A stretch of DNA of 64,000 nucleotides from Streptomyces sp. NRRL F-6131. GTDB taxonomy: Bacteria; Actinomycetota; Actinomycetes; Streptomycetales; Streptomycetaceae. The stretch is from NCBI GenBank assembly GCA_000719695.1, contig JOHN01000001.1:1-64000 (forward strand). The letters run 5' to 3'. Of this stretch, positions 49,297 through 57,773 are shown piece by piece. Position 1 is the first letter of the stretch. The number at the start of each line of letters is the position of its first letter. Below the pieces are notes generated by a model. It saw only the letters and a list, made by a program, of their open reading frames with translations, was not told where the DNA came from and ran no database searches. The translations under genes and the position numbers were made by a program.

Positions 49297-49602
49297 ATGC
49301 GGGTCTCGTTCACCGCGATCCTGGTGGTCGTGGTTATTGCCATTGTGCTTTTCGGCGCCAAGCGACTGCCCGACCTGGCACGCTCGCTCGGCCAGTCGGC
49401 GCGGATCCTCAAGAGCGAGGCCAAGGCGATGCGCACCGACGGTGCCGCCGACACCCCGGCCCCGCCCGCCCCGGCGGTCGCCGACGGTGCCGCGAAGACC
49501 ATCCAGTCCGCCCCGGGCGCGTCCGCGAGCGCCCGCCCGGTGAGCGAGCCGTCCGCCGGACAGTCCGCAGGGCAGTCCGCCCCGGAGGGCGGGGCGCGCT
49601 GA
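49297..49602 (+). CDS. tatA: Sec-independent protein translocase subunit TatA
   Basis: A 101-residue pore-forming subunit of the twin-arginine translocase. One membrane helix (about 5-19, FTAILVVVVIAIVLFG) ends at the FG hinge, followed by the amphipathic helix AKRLPDLARSLGQSARILKS and an Ala/Pro-rich disordered tail. It oligomerises to pass folded proteins across the membrane. ATG 49297 has a weak AAGGTGGT leader. tatC follows after 70 bases. Confidence 0.93.
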   Translation: MRVSFTAILVVVVIAIVLFGAKRLPDLARSLGQSARILKSEAKAMRTDGAADTPAPPAPAVADGAAKTIQSAPGASASARPVSEPSAGQSAGQSAPEGGAR

Positions 49603-49672
49603 GCGCGCGGCACACGCGACCACTGGAGGCCCGTCGACCGGCGGGCCTCGACGCACGAGTTGAGGACCGGGG

Positions 49673-50614
49673 TTGAGCAAGCTCACCAAGGCGCCGAAGG
49701 CGCCCAAGGATCCCGAGGGACGGATGGCCCTCGCCGACCACCTGCGGGAACTGCGGAACCGCGTGGTCAAGTCGGTCCTGGCGATCGTGCTGTTCACGAT
49801 CGTCGCGCTGATCTTCCACAAGCAGATCGAGACGCTGCTGCTCAAGCCGATCCAGCGGTGTACACCGGAGTTCCTCGCGGCGCCCACGGGCCGCTGCGCG
49901 GAGGTCTCCACCATCGGTCTGACCGCGGGCTTCAACTGGATGCTCAAGGTCGCCCTGACGGCCGGTGTGGTCGCCACGGTCCCGGTCTGGCTGTACCAGC
50001 TGTGGGCCTTCGTGGCGCCGGGCCTGCACAAGCACGAGCGCAAGTACACGATCATCTTCATGGTGTGCGGCGCGCCGTTGTTCCTGGCCGGTGTGACGCT
50101 GGCGATCCTGCTGCTGCCGGTGACCGTCGACGTGCTGCTCTCGTTCACCCCCGACGAGACCACGCCGATCCTGCCGCCCGCGGACTACTTCGACATCGCC
50201 ACCCGGCTGGTGCTGGTCTTCGGTCTGGCCTTCGAGTTCCCGCTGCTGCTGGTCATGCTCAACCTGGTCGGCGTCGTCACCGGCAAGCGGCTGCTCGGCT
50301 GGTGGCGCGGCATGGTGATGGGCATCACCGTGTTCGCCGCCTTCGCGACGCCGAGCGCCGACCCGCTGAGCATGCTGGCGCTCGCCGCGCCGATCTGGGG
50401 GCTGTACTTCGTCGCCGTCGGCGTGGCGATGCTGAACGACCGGCGCCGGGCCCGGCGCAACCCGGACTCCGCGCTGGACGACGAGGAGGCGTCGCACCTC
50501 GACCTCTCGGTGGCGCCGGTCTCCGGGGCCGAGGCGATCGAGGCCTCCGCCACGCCGAGCGCCTCCGGCCAGGTGCCGGCCGCCCGGCACGAGCAGATGG
50601 ACGACATCACCTGA
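49673..50614 (+). CDS. tatC: Sec-independent protein translocase subunit TatC
   Basis: A 313-residue receptor for twin-arginine signal peptides with six membrane helices. ADHLRELRNRVVKSVLAIVL is the conserved N-terminal cytoplasmic region and first helix; LYQLWAFVAPGLHKHERKY is the family signature loop; FGLAFEFPLLLVML contains the buried Glu; VFAAFATPSADPLSMLALAA is the last conserved part. The cytoplasmic tail is about 70 residues. The start is TTG 49673 with GAGGACC upstream. tatB is not present here, as in actinomycetes generally. Confidence 0.96.
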   Translation: MSKLTKAPKAPKDPEGRMALADHLRELRNRVVKSVLAIVLFTIVALIFHKQIETLLLKPIQRCTPEFLAAPTGRCAEVSTIGLTAGFNWMLKVALTAGVVATVPVWLYQLWAFVAPGLHKHERKYTIIFMVCGAPLFLAGVTLAILLLPVTVDVLLSFTPDETTPILPPADYFDIATRLVLVFGLAFEFPLLLVMLNLVGVVTGKRLLGWWRGMVMGITVFAAFATPSADPLSMLALAAPIWGLYFVAVGVAMLNDRRRARRNPDSALDDEEASHLDLSVAPVSGAEAIEASATPSASGQVPAARHEQMDDIT

Positions 50615-50676
50615 TCCCGGCATCGGACCGTCCGAGGAACCGATGATCCGAGCCGACCGGTGACGTGAGCACCAGG

Positions 50677-50715
50677 AGCCCCGGCCCGCCGTTCTGCGGT
50701 GGGCCGGGGCTTTTT
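50677..50715 (+). terminator. rho-independent terminator of the tat operon
   Basis: An 11-bp perfect stem (50677-50687 with 50701-50711), extendable by four pairs, is followed by TTTTT (50711-50715). It lies 62 bases after tatC. Confidence 0.9.
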
Positions 50716-50748
50716 GGTGCGACTCGCCCGTGCGCTCCGGGGGTGGTC

Positions 50749-50784
50749 TTGGCAGCTTCGATGGCATGTGACATATTACTGGCG
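50749..50784 (+). promoter_or_regulatory. promoter of the hydroxyproline dehydrogenase genes with GTGACAT operator
   Basis: TTGGCA (50749-50754), 17 bases and CATATT (50772-50777) predict transcription starting at about the GTG codon (50784). The element ATGTGACATATTACT (50766-50780) overlaps the -10. It matches sites before the deaminase gene and the GntR gene. Confidence 0.6.
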
Positions 50785-51962
50785 TGTCCCACTCACAGAG
50801 ACTCCCGGACGTCGTGGTCGTCGGTGCCGGCGTCGTCGGCGCCGCCTGCGCGTACTACGCCGCACGGGCCGGCCTCGCCGTCGACGTCGTCGACCGCGGC
50901 CCGGTCGCCGGCGGCACCACCGGCGCCGGCGAGGGCAACCTGCTCGTCTCCGACAAGGAGCCCGGCCCCGAACTCGACCTCGCCCTGTACTCGGGCGGGC
51001 TCTGGCGCGAACTCGCCGACGAGTTCGGCGCCGCCGTCGAGTACGAGGCCAAGGGCGGCCTGGTCGTCGCCGGCACGCCCGAACGGCAGGAGGCGCTGCG
51101 CGCCTTCGCGGCCGAGCAGGCGGGGTCCGGCGTCCTCGCCGAGGAGATCCCCGGCGAGCGCCTGCACGAGCTGGAGCCGCACCTCGCCCCGGGTCTGGCC
51201 GGCGGATTCCGCTACTCGCAGGACTCCCAGGTCCAGCCCGCGCTGGCCGCCGCCCACCTGCTGCGCGAGGCCCGCCGGGCGGGCGCCCGCCTGCACACCG
51301 GCGAGACCGTCCGGGCACTGCGGCTCGGGGCCGACGGCGCCGTGCGCGGGGTCGAGACCGAGCGGCGGCGACTGGACGCGGCGGCCGTGATCAACGCCGC
51401 CGGCACCTGGGGCGGGGAGCTGGCCGCGCTGGCCGGGGTCCGGCTCCCGGTGCTGCCGCGGCGGGGGTTCGTCCTCGTCACCGAGCCGCTGCCGCGGATC
51501 GTCCGGCACAAGGTGTACGCCGCCGACTACGTCGCCGACGTCGCCAGCGGCTCGGCCGCGCTGCAGACCTCGGCCGTGGTCGAGGGGACGCCGGGCGGGC
51601 CGGTGCTGATCGGCGCCAGCCGGGAGCGGGTCGGCTTCGACCGGACGCTCTCGGTGGAGGTGCTGCACCGGCTGGCCGCCCAGGCGGCCGGGCTCTTCCC
51701 GGTGCTGGCCGGGGTGAACGTGATGCGCGCCTACCGAGGCTTCCGCCCCTACCTCCCGGACCACCTGCCGGCGATCGGCGCCGACCCCCGGGTGCCCGGT
51801 CTGTACCACGCCTGCGGCCACGAGGGTGCCGGCATCGGCCTGGCCCCGGCCACCGGGCTGCTGATCGCCCAGCAGCTCACCGGCAAGGAGCCGGAGCGGG
51901 ACCTCACCCCCTTCCGGGCCGACCGCTTCCCCGCCGAGGGCGGCGACGCCGACGGAGGATGA
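50784..51962 (+). CDS. FAD-dependent D-hydroxyproline dehydrogenase, beta-type subunit
   Basis: A 392-residue DAO-family flavoenzyme. The dinucleotide fold VVVVGAGVVGAACAYYAARAG at the N terminus is followed by GGTTGAGEGNLLVSD near the flavin and the C-terminal HACGHEGAGIGLAPATGLLI. It resembles the beta subunits of sarcosine oxidase and of the multi-subunit D-hydroxyproline dehydrogenase. With the next two genes it should oxidise cis-4-hydroxy-D-proline to pyrroline-4-hydroxy-2-carboxylate. GTG 50784 is chosen; no ribosome site is present because the mRNA is probably leaderless. Confidence 0.8.
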   Translation: MSHSQRLPDVVVVGAGVVGAACAYYAARAGLAVDVVDRGPVAGGTTGAGEGNLLVSDKEPGPELDLALYSGGLWRELADEFGAAVEYEAKGGLVVAGTPERQEALRAFAAEQAGSGVLAEEIPGERLHELEPHLAPGLAGGFRYSQDSQVQPALAAAHLLREARRAGARLHTGETVRALRLGADGAVRGVETERRRLDAAAVINAAGTWGGELAALAGVRLPVLPRRGFVLVTEPLPRIVRHKVYAADYVADVASGSAALQTSAVVEGTPGGPVLIGASRERVGFDRTLSVEVLHRLAAQAAGLFPVLAGVNVMRAYRGFRPYLPDHLPAIGADPRVPGLYHACGHEGAGIGLAPATGLLIAQQLTGKEPERDLTPFRADRFPAEGGDADGG

Positions 51963-52167
51963 GGCGGACGAGGGCCGCCGGGTACGGAACGGAGTGGGCA
52001 AGAACGTTGCCGAGTGCACCGTGCGAAGTACGCGGACGTCCGGAAGGGCGGGAGCCCGGCTGTCCGTGCCCAGGCCCGTCCGTCCGGAGGGCCCTCGCCC
52101 CTCAGGCCTGCCGGTTTCACCGACCACCCCACGATCGGCTCATGAGCTGAACGGAGAACCCCCACGC

Positions 52168-52488
52168 ATGCGCCGTACCCGTACCCCCGCGGAGCTGGTC
52201 CGGGCCGAACCCGGGCCCGCGCACACCATCGAGTTCGACGGCCGGCCCGTGCCCGCGCTGCCCGGGCAGACGATCGCCGCCGCCCTCTGGGCCGACGGCG
52301 TGCTCGCCTGGCGCACCACCCGGGTCGGCGGGAAGCCGCGCGGGGCGTTCTGCGGGATCGGTGCCTGCTTCGACTGCCTGGCCACCGTCGACGGGCGGCC
52401 CAACCAGCGCACCTGCCTGCTGCCGGCCGAGCCCGGCACCACCGTCACCACCCAGGAGGGCCACGGCCGTGCCGACCTCGAAGTCTGA
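52168..52488 (+). CDS. (2Fe-2S)-binding subunit of D-hydroxyproline dehydrogenase
   Basis: A 106-residue protein with a plant-type [2Fe-2S] pattern: CGIGACFDCLATVDGRPNQR followed by TC. PGQTIAAALWADGVLAWRTT is the typical N-terminal half of SoxA-N/HcnA-like small subunits. It should shuttle electrons between the two flavoproteins encoded beside it. ATG 52168 has GGAGAA upstream. A 205-base gap separates it from the previous gene, and its end overlaps the next gene by 20 bases. The gap shows no further gene. Confidence 0.85.
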   Translation: MRRTRTPAELVRAEPGPAHTIEFDGRPVPALPGQTIAAALWADGVLAWRTTRVGGKPRGAFCGIGACFDCLATVDGRPNQRTCLLPAEPGTTVTTQEGHGRADLEV

Positions 52489-53914
52489 GCCCGCGCAGTC
52501 CGCCGGGGCCGCCGGGACCGCGTTCGACCTCGCGGTGATCGGCGCCGGCCCCGGCGGACTCGCCGCCGCCGTGACCGCCGCCGACCTCGGGCTGCGCTGC
52601 GCCCTGGTCGACGCCGGCCGGAGCACCGGCGGACAGTTCTACCGCCACCCCGCGCCCGGTCTCGGCGCCGCCCGGCCCGACAAGCTGCACCACGGCTGGT
52701 CCGTCTACACCGACCTCGCCGACCGGCTCGCCGCCCACCGCGCGGCCGGCCGCGTCGAGCTGCTCACCGGCCACCAAGTCTGGGCGCTGGAGCGCGCCGG
52801 CGCCCGCGACTGGCGCCTGCACGCCACCACCGGCCCGGACGCCGAGGACCGGACCACCGTCCGGGCCCGCGCCGTGCTGCTCGCCACCGGCGCGTACGAG
52901 CGGCAGCTGCCCTTCCCCGGCTGGACCCTGCCCGGGGTGGTCACCGCCGGCGGCGCGCAGGCCATGCTCAAGGCCGGCCTGGTGCTGCCCGGCCGACGGA
53001 TCGTGGTGGCGGGCAGCGGTCCGCTGCTGCTCGCGGCGGCCTCCTCCCTGGTCACCGCCGGCGCCGAGGTGCCGGCCGTGGTGGAGGCCACCGCGTACCT
53101 CGGGTACGCCCGACTCCCCGGCGTGCTGGCCGCCGTCCCGGCCAAGCTGGTCGAGGGCGCCGGGCACGGCTCGGCCCTGCTGCGCCACGGCGTCCGGCTG
53201 CGACCGCGCAGCGCGGTGGTCGAGGCGCACGGCACCGATCGGGTCACCGCCGTCACGGTGGCCCGGTTGGACGCCGAGTGGCGTCCGGTGCCGGGCAGCG
53301 AACGGCGGATCGCCTGCGACGCGCTCGCGGTCGGCCACGGCCTCGTCCCGCAGATCGAACTGGCCACCGAGCTGGGCGCCGCCATTCGGGCCACCCCCGA
53401 CGGGACCGCCGCGCTCGAGGTCGACGCCCGTCTGCGGACCACCGTCCCCGGGCTCTGGGCGGCCGGCGAGGCCTGCGGCGTCGGCGGCGCCGACCTCGCG
53501 ATCACCGAGGGCGAGCTGGCGGCGCACGCGGTCGCGGACCGGCCGGTCCGCACCGCCCTGCTGCGCCGGCGCTCGCGGCTGCGGGCCTTCGCCGAGCTGA
53601 TGGCCGCCGCCCACCGGCCCGGGCCGGGCTGGACCGACTGGCTGCGGGACGACACCGACGTGTGCCGCTGCGAGGAGGTCCCGGCCGGGCGGATCCGCGA
53701 GGCGGTGGACGAGCTGGGCGCGGGCGACGCGCGCACCGTCAAGCTGCTGACCAGGGCCGGGATGGGCTGGTGCCAGGGCCGGATGTGCGGTCCGGCGGTC
53801 ACCTGCCTGGCGGACGGCTCCGACCCGGCGGAGGTCCGGGCGGACAGCCGGCCGTTCTCCTGCCCGGTCCCGCTCGGACAACTCGCGGCCGAGCGGGACC
53901 GGGCGGACCGGTAG
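52469..53914 (+). CDS. FAD/NAD(P)-binding alpha-type subunit of D-hydroxyproline dehydrogenase
   Basis: A 481-residue flavoprotein. It has the FAD site LAVIGAGPGGLAAAVTAADL, TGGQFYRHPAP, ATGAYERQLPFPGWTLPGVV and a second nucleotide fold RIVVAGSGPLLLAAASSL. The C terminus is a BFD-like [2Fe-2S] region (VCRCEEVPAGRIREAVDELG and GWCQGRMCGP) with four cysteines. This is the layout of HcnB/SoxA-like alpha subunits. GTG 52469 lies within the end of the Fe-S subunit gene, with AGGAGGG upstream, so the two are coupled. Confidence 0.82.
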   Translation: MPTSKSEPAQSAGAAGTAFDLAVIGAGPGGLAAAVTAADLGLRCALVDAGRSTGGQFYRHPAPGLGAARPDKLHHGWSVYTDLADRLAAHRAAGRVELLTGHQVWALERAGARDWRLHATTGPDAEDRTTVRARAVLLATGAYERQLPFPGWTLPGVVTAGGAQAMLKAGLVLPGRRIVVAGSGPLLLAAASSLVTAGAEVPAVVEATAYLGYARLPGVLAAVPAKLVEGAGHGSALLRHGVRLRPRSAVVEAHGTDRVTAVTVARLDAEWRPVPGSERRIACDALAVGHGLVPQIELATELGAAIRATPDGTAALEVDARLRTTVPGLWAAGEACGVGGADLAITEGELAAHAVADRPVRTALLRRRSRLRAFAELMAAAHRPGPGWTDWLRDDTDVCRCEEVPAGRIREAVDELGAGDARTVKLLTRAGMGWCQGRMCGPAVTCLADGSDPAEVRADSRPFSCPVPLGQLAAERDRADR

Positions 53915-54108
53915 GCCGGTCGGACCGGTCGGCCCCGCAGGATGGGCGGCACCGGACGGATCGGTCCGGTTCGGTGCTGCCCGTCCCGTCGGCGCGGGCC
54001 CGTCCGCCGGTCCGCTCAGGTCCGCCCAGGTCCGCCGGATCGGCCCGGCCCGGCCGGTCCCGGTGGCCGGTCGGTCCGAATCGGGCCGAAATCGCCCGGT
54101 GGGGGCCC

Positions 54109-54145
54109 TTGTCTCCACCGCGCGCCCTCTAATAAAATGTCACAC
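54109..54145 (+). promoter_or_regulatory. promoter of the DapA-family gene with GTGACAT operator
   Basis: TTGTCT (54109-54114), 18 bases and TAAAAT (54133-54138) form a near-consensus promoter, in a short AT-rich island within GC-rich sequence. On the minus strand GTGTGACATTTTATT (complement of 54131-54145) repeats the element at the dehydrogenase promoter. Confidence 0.6.
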
Positions 54146-54163
54146 CTCACCAAGGAGTCATCT

Positions 54164-55072
54164 GTGTCCCAGACCTCGCACGACACCACCCGGCCCTGGC
54201 GCGGCATCATGGTCGCCACCACGCTCCCGCTGCGCCCGGACCTCTCCGTCGACTACGACGCCTACGCCGAGCACGTCCGCTGGCTGATCGAGTCGGGCTG
54301 CGACGGCGTCGTCCCCAACGGCTCGCTCGGCGAGTACCAGACCCTGACCGCCGAGGAGCGCGCCAAGGTCGTCGAGGTAGCCGTCGAGGCCGCCGGTGAC
54401 GGCTCCCGCGTGATGCCGGGCGTCGCCGCCTACGGCAGCGCCGAATCCCGCCGCTGGGCCGAGCAGGCCGCCGAGGCCGGTGCCGGCTCCGTCCTGCTGC
54501 TGCCGCCGAACGCCTACCGCGCCGACCACGACGCCGTCCGCGGCCACTACGCCGAGGTCGCCAAGGCCGGCGTACCGATCGTGGCCTACAACAACCCGAT
54601 CGACACCAAGGTCGACCTCGTCCCGACGCTGCTCGCCGAGCTGTACGGCGAGGGCTCGATCGTCGCGGTCAAGGAGTTCAGCGGCGACGTCCGCCGGGCG
54701 TACGAGATCGCCGAGCTGGCCCCCGGCCTCGACCTGCTGATCGGCGCCGACGACGTCCTGCTGGAGCTGGCCCTGGCCGGCGCGGTCGGCTGGATCGCCG
54801 GCTACCCGAACGCGCTGCCGGAGGCGAGCGTCGCGCTGTACAAGGCCGCCGTCGCCCACGACCTGGGCACCGCGCTGCCGCTGTACAAGGCGCTGCACTC
54901 GCTGCTGCGCTGGGACTCCAAGACCGAGTTCGTCCAGGCGATCAAGCTCTCCATGGACATCGCCGGCCGCCCCGGCGGTCCGACCCGGGCGCCGCGCCTG
55001 CCGCTGACCCCGGAGATCGAGGCGGCCGTCCGCGCGGCCACCGAGAAGGCGCTGGCCGAGGGCCTCGCCTGA
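54164..55072 (+). CDS. DapA-family lyase, probable pyrroline-4-hydroxy-2-carboxylate deaminase
   Basis: A 302-residue (alpha/beta)8 barrel of the dihydrodipicolinate synthase/N-acetylneuraminate lyase family. PNGSLGEYQTLTAEER is the GxxGE substrate loop; Tyr142 (VAYNNPI) and Schiff-base Lys170 (AVKEFSG) are the catalytic pair. In hydroxyproline clusters this family deaminates pyrroline-4-hydroxy-2-carboxylate to alpha-ketoglutarate semialdehyde, which fits the genes on both sides. GTG 54164 has AAGGAG six bases upstream, preferred over ATG 54137, which lies in the operator. Confidence 0.85.
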   Translation: MSQTSHDTTRPWRGIMVATTLPLRPDLSVDYDAYAEHVRWLIESGCDGVVPNGSLGEYQTLTAEERAKVVEVAVEAAGDGSRVMPGVAAYGSAESRRWAEQAAEAGAGSVLLLPPNAYRADHDAVRGHYAEVAKAGVPIVAYNNPIDTKVDLVPTLLAELYGEGSIVAVKEFSGDVRRAYEIAELAPGLDLLIGADDVLLELALAGAVGWIAGYPNALPEASVALYKAAVAHDLGTALPLYKALHSLLRWDSKTEFVQAIKLSMDIAGRPGGPTRAPRLPLTPEIEAAVRAATEKALAEGLA

Positions 55073-55107
55073 TCCGCACCGGGTCGTCCGTCCCCGGTGA
55101 CCGGAAC

Positions 55108-55131
55108 GGCCGGCTGCGGGGGCAGCCGGCC
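55108..55131 (+). terminator. hairpin after the DapA-family gene
   Basis: A perfect 10-bp stem (55108-55117 with 55122-55131) with a GGGG loop lies 35 bases after the stop. It may partly end transcription before the racemase genes. Confidence 0.5.
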
Positions 55132-55238
55132 TCCGGGCCGCCCCCGGTCCGGCGGTCCGCCCCCTTCCGGACCGGCCCGGCCCCGACGCCGGCCACCCGC
55201 CACCGCCACCCACCACCCCACCCACGGAGCGTCAGCTG

Positions 55239-56243
55239 ATGCGCAGCCGTCACGTCTTCCACGCCGTCGACTCGCACACCGAGGGCATGCCCACCCGGGT
55301 CATCACCGGTGGGTTCGGTGTCATCCCCGGAGCCACCATGGCCGAGCGCCGGGTGCACTTCCAGGAGCACCTGGACCACTTCCGGACCCTGCTGATGTAC
55401 GAGCCCCGCGGTCACGCCGCGATGAGCGGCGCGATCCTGCAGCCGCCGACCCGGCCGGACGCCGACTTCGGCGTGCTCTACATCGAGGTCTCCGGTCTGC
55501 TGCCGATGTGCGGCCACGGCACCATCGGCGTGGCCACCGTGCTGGTCGAGACCGGGATGGTGCCGGTCGTCGAGCCGGTCACCACGGTCCGGCTGGACAC
55601 CCCGGCGGGACTGGTGATCGCGGACGTCGCGGTCGAGAACGGTGCCGCCACGGCGGTCACCATCCGCAACGTGCCCTCCTACTCGGTGGCGCTGGACCGC
55701 AAGATCGAGGTCCCCGGATACGGCACGGTGAGCTACGACCTCGCGTACGGCGGCAACTTCTACGCGATCCTGCCGCTCGCCGAGTTCGGCCTGCCGTTCG
55801 AGCGGGAGCGCAAGCAGGAGATCCTGGACGCGGGCCTCGCCCTCATGGACGCGATCAACGCCGGCCCGGACCGGCCGGTGCACCCGGAGAACCCGTCCAT
55901 CCACAGCTGCCACCACGTCCAGCTGCTGGCGCCCGGCTCCACGGCCGAGCACTCCCGGCACGCGATGGCCATCCACCCCGGCTGGTTCGACCGCTCGCCC
56001 TGCGGCACCGGCACCTCGGCCCGGATGGCCCAGTTGCACGCGCGCGGTGAACTGCCGCTGGACCGGGACTTCCGCAACGACTCCTTCATCGGGACCACCT
56101 TCATCGGGCGGCTGGTGGAGGAGACCGAGGTGGCCGGGCGGCCGGCGGTCGTGCCGACCGTCACCGGGCGGGCCTGGGTCACCGGCACCGCCCAGTACTT
56201 CCTCGACCCCAGCGACCCGTTCCCGGCCGGCTTCCTGCTCTGA
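55239..56243 (+). CDS. proline racemase family, probable 4-hydroxyproline 2-epimerase
   Basis: A 334-residue enzyme with two catalytic cysteines acting as acid and base: Cys91 (LPMCGHGTIG) and Cys255 (RSPCGTGTSARMA). The N-terminal DSHTEGMPTRVITGGFGVIP is typical of the racemase/epimerase branch. It should convert trans-4-hydroxy-L-proline to cis-4-hydroxy-D-proline, the substrate of the dehydrogenase encoded upstream. Proline racemase activity cannot be excluded. ATG 55239 has CGGAGCG upstream. Confidence 0.87.
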   Translation: MRSRHVFHAVDSHTEGMPTRVITGGFGVIPGATMAERRVHFQEHLDHFRTLLMYEPRGHAAMSGAILQPPTRPDADFGVLYIEVSGLLPMCGHGTIGVATVLVETGMVPVVEPVTTVRLDTPAGLVIADVAVENGAATAVTIRNVPSYSVALDRKIEVPGYGTVSYDLAYGGNFYAILPLAEFGLPFERERKQEILDAGLALMDAINAGPDRPVHPENPSIHSCHHVQLLAPGSTAEHSRHAMAIHPGWFDRSPCGTGTSARMAQLHARGELPLDRDFRNDSFIGTTFIGRLVEETEVAGRPAVVPTVTGRAWVTGTAQYFLDPSDPFPAGFLL

Positions 56244-56408
56244 CCCACCCGGCCCGGCCCACCCGGTCCGGCCGTCCCGGTCCGCTCCGACCCGGTCCGC
56301 TCCGTCCGGAGCTGCTCCGATCAGGCCCGCGGACCGGCGCCCCCCGTCCGGGGCCCGCCGGTCCACCCGCTCCGAAAACCCGACGAACCCCCCGAAGGGC
56401 TGCCCGCA

Positions 56409-57773
56409 GTGACGATCCGTTCGTACAACCCCGCCGACCCCGCGGACCTCGTCGCCGAGGCGCCTGCCCCCGGTGCCGAGGCCGTCCTGGCCACCGTCGC
56501 CCGCGCCCGCGCCGCCCAGCCCGGCTGGCTCGCCGCCGGCGCCGGCGGCCGCTCGGCCGCGCTCACCCGGATCGCCGAGGCCGTCGAGGCGCACGCCGAG
56601 GAGCTGGCCGAGCTGGTCGTGCGCGAGGTCGGCAAGCCGATCGCCGAGGCGCGCGGCGAGGTCGCCCGCACCGTCGCGATCTGGCGCTACTACGCGCAGG
56701 CGCCGTTCGCGGCCTCCGGCGAGGTGCACGAGACGGCCGGCGGGCCGGGCCTGCTGCTCACCCGCCGCCGTCCCTACGGGGTGGCCGGGCTGGTCACGCC
56801 GTGGAACTTCCCGCTGGCGATCCCCACCTGGAAGGCCGCCCCGGCCCTGGCCGTCGGCAACACCGTGGTGCTCAAGCCCTCCTCGGAGGCGATCGGCTGC
56901 GCCCGGCGGCTGGCCGAACTGGTCGCCGGGGCGGGCCTGCCGGCGGACGTCTTCACCGTGCTGCCCGGCGGCGGCGCCGAGGGCGGCACCCTGGTCGGCG
57001 CGGCCGACGTGGTCTCCTTCACCGGCTCCACCGGCGTCGGCCGCCAGGTCGTCCGCACCGCCACCGACCGCGGCATCCCCGTCCAGGCCGAACTCGGCGG
57101 GCTGAACGCCGCGATCGTCCTGCCGGACGCCGACATCGACCAGGCCGCCGCCCACCTCGCCAACGCCATCGCCGGGTACGCGGGCCAGAAGTGCACCGCC
57201 ACCAGCCGGGTCGTCGCGGTCGGCGAGGCGTACGAGCCGCTGCGCGCCGCGCTGGTCAAGGCGCTCGCCCAGGTCGACGGGACGTCCTGCGGGCCGGTCA
57301 TCAACGAGGCCACCCGGGACGAGATCACCGCGGCCGTCGCCTCCGCCCGGGAGGCCGGCGCGGAGGTGCTGACCGGTGGCGGCGTGCCCGAGCGGGACGG
57401 CTGGTACCTGGACCCGACCCTGGTCGCCGGGGTGCCGGACGAGCACCCGCTGCACCGCGAGGAGTTCTTCGGCCCGATCGCCGTCCTGCACGCGGCGGCC
57501 GACCTGGACGAGGCGGTCGCGCTCGCCAACGACACCCCGTACACGCTGTCGGCCTCGGTGCACACCCGGGACCTGGACGCCGCGCTCGCCGCCGCCGACC
57601 GCCTGAACGCCGGCATGATCCGGGTCAACGCGCCGTCCAGCGGCGTCGACTTCCACCTGCCGTTCGGCGGGGCCAAGGGCGCCAGCCACGGCGCCCGCGA
57701 GCAGGGGCAGGCCGCCCTGGACTTCTACACCCAGAGCCGCACGATCACCCTGCTGCCGGGCGGGGCCGCCTGA
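56409..57773 (+). CDS. aldehyde dehydrogenase, probable alpha-ketoglutarate semialdehyde dehydrogenase
   Basis: A 454-residue NAD(P)-dependent aldehyde dehydrogenase. VTPWNFPLAIPTWKAAPALA is the substrate/cofactor motif, FTGSTGVGRQV binds the nucleotide, AELGGLNA carries the general-base Glu and GYAGQKCTATSRV the nucleophile Cys262. In this context it should oxidise alpha-ketoglutarate semialdehyde to alpha-ketoglutarate, feeding hydroxyproline carbon to the TCA cycle. GTG 56409 start. The stop TGA overlaps the next ATG by one base. Confidence 0.87.
   Translation: MTIRSYNPADPADLVAEAPAPGAEAVLATVARARAAQPGWLAAGAGGRSAALTRIAEAVEAHAEELAELVVREVGKPIAEARGEVARTVAIWRYYAQAPFAASGEVHETAGGPGLLLTRRRPYGVAGLVTPWNFPLAIPTWKAAPALAVGNTVVLKPSSEAIGCARRLAELVAGAGLPADVFTVLPGGGAEGGTLVGAADVVSFTGSTGVGRQVVRTATDRGIPVQAELGGLNAAIVLPDADIDQAAAHLANAIAGYAGQKCTATSRVVAVGEAYEPLRAALVKALAQVDGTSCGPVINEATRDEITAAVASAREAGAEVLTGGGVPERDGWYLDPTLVAGVPDEHPLHREEFFGPIAVLHAAADLDEAVALANDTPYTLSASVHTRDLDAALAAADRLNAGMIRVNAPSSGVDFHLPFGGAKGASHGAREQGQAALDFYTQSRTITLLPGGAA

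Noticed and set aside
53915..54120. Possible small gene between the dehydrogenase and the DapA-family gene
   Set aside because: The sequence is low-complexity with repeated GGTCCG/CCGGTC runs, and no frame gives a plausible protein; it is treated as promoter-proximal spacer.
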